A stretch of 12,886 bases of DNA, taken from Proteobacteria bacterium UBA7821. GTDB taxonomy: Bacteria > Pseudomonadota > Gammaproteobacteria > Comchoanobacterales > Comchoanobacteraceae. Location of the stretch: the NCBI GenBank assembly GCA_002480165.1, contig DLBP01000059.1, forward strand, positions 1 through 12,886. The letters are read 5' to 3'. The notes beneath the pieces were generated by a model, which was not told the origin of the DNA, searched no databases, and saw only the letters and a list, made by a program, of their open reading frames with translations. The position numbers were made by a program, and so were the translations under genes. Shown here in pieces: positions 12,608 to 12,886 of the stretch. Position 1 is the stretch's first letter. Each line of letters opens with the position of its first letter.

Positions 12608-12886
12608 ATGAAAAAACCAACCAACAGTTATATCACCATCAAGGGCGCGAGGACTCACAACCTCAAAAATATCAACCTCAACATCCCCAAGAACAAATTA
12701 GTCGTTATCACAGGCCTATCAGGCTCAGGTAAATCATCTCTTGCATTTGATACGATCTATGCAGAGGGCCAAAGACGGTATGTCGAATCTCTGTCATCTT
12801 ACGCACGCCAATTCTTATCCATGATGGACAAACCAGATGTTGATATCATCGAGGGCCTGTCACCAGCAATTTCAATTGAACAAAAA
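12608..12886 (+). CDS. uvrA: UvrABC excinuclease subunit A, N-terminal part (cut by window edge)
   Basis: UvrA is the damage-sensing ATPase of nucleotide excision repair. The visible 93 codons include GARTHNLKNINL (13-24), Walker A GLSGSGKSS (36-44), FDTIYAEGQRRYVESLSSYARQFL in sequence (47-70), and EGLSPAISIEQK, all diagnostic of the UvrA first ATP-binding domain. The remaining roughly 850 residues are past the right edge. Only a weak GAGA precedes the ATG. It has its own promoter candidate and is separated by 46 bases from the exported-protein gene. Confidence 0.98.
   Translation, partial: MKKPTNSYITIKGARTHNLKNINLNIPKNKLVVITGLSGSGKSSLAFDTIYAEGQRRYVESLSSYARQFLSMMDKPDVDIIEGLSPAISIEQK

Noticed and set aside
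12600..12635. CTGT...ACAG before and within uvrA as an SOS box
   Set aside because: The spacing is about 16 bases, not 8, so it does not fit a LexA site.

Overview
This is a chromosomal window from a Gram-negative bacterium, most probably a gammaproteobacterium. The evidence is the lipid A genes (lpxB, lpxH), the lipid II flippase murJ, and ispB placed head-to-head with rplU-rpmA-obgE, an order typical of Gammaproteobacteria. Base composition is moderate and somewhat AT-rich by eye. The + strand is C-rich relative to G almost throughout, so it is probably the lagging strand. I could not name the genus. There are no rRNA or tRNA genes, CRISPR arrays, insertion sequences or phage genes.

Layout. 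At 1-119 (-) lies the 5' end of rnhB. Divergent from it is an operon-like + strand run (275-3198): a DUF945/YdgA-like anchored protein, lpxB (TTG start) and a HAD phosphatase. Convergent with and overlapping this run is a - strand gene (3129-4325) for an unfamiliar lipase-like serine hydrolase with a C-terminal membrane helix. Then come two + strand genes, an HSDL2-like short-chain dehydrogenase (4519-5334) and lpxH (5364-6110). Each has a recognisable promoter whose -10 box sits 6-7 bases before the start codon, which suggests leaderless mRNAs. From 9397 down to 6107 on the - strand run rplU, rpmA, a previously unmarked 42-codon ORF, obgE and murJ, all overlapping or nearly abutting. Divergent from rplU on the + strand are a small four-helix membrane protein, ispB, a rubredoxin-NAD+ reductase-like flavoprotein, a small exported cysteine-containing protein and the start of uvrA, cut by the right edge.

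How the genes fit together. The envelope theme is strong. LpxH makes lipid X and LpxB condenses it with UDP-diacylglucosamine for lipid A. MurJ flips lipid II, and IspB makes the polyprenyl chain of quinones. The rest is housekeeping (ribosomal proteins L21 and L27, the ribosome-assembly GTPase Obg, RNase HII, UvrA) or accessory redox and hydrolase genes. Genes are very tightly packed. No gap exceeds 300 bases, and the longest (4326-4518) holds a promoter and two inverted repeats.

The most interesting points are the 42-codon ORF filling the rpmA-obgE gap exactly (TAATG at one end, TAA-T-ATG at the other), the apparently leaderless lpxH and dehydrogenase promoters, the operator-like palindrome over the dehydrogenase -35 box, and three unrecognised proteins (the hydrolase, the four-helix protein and the exported CxxC/CC protein). 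I did not find a clear new multi-gene system.
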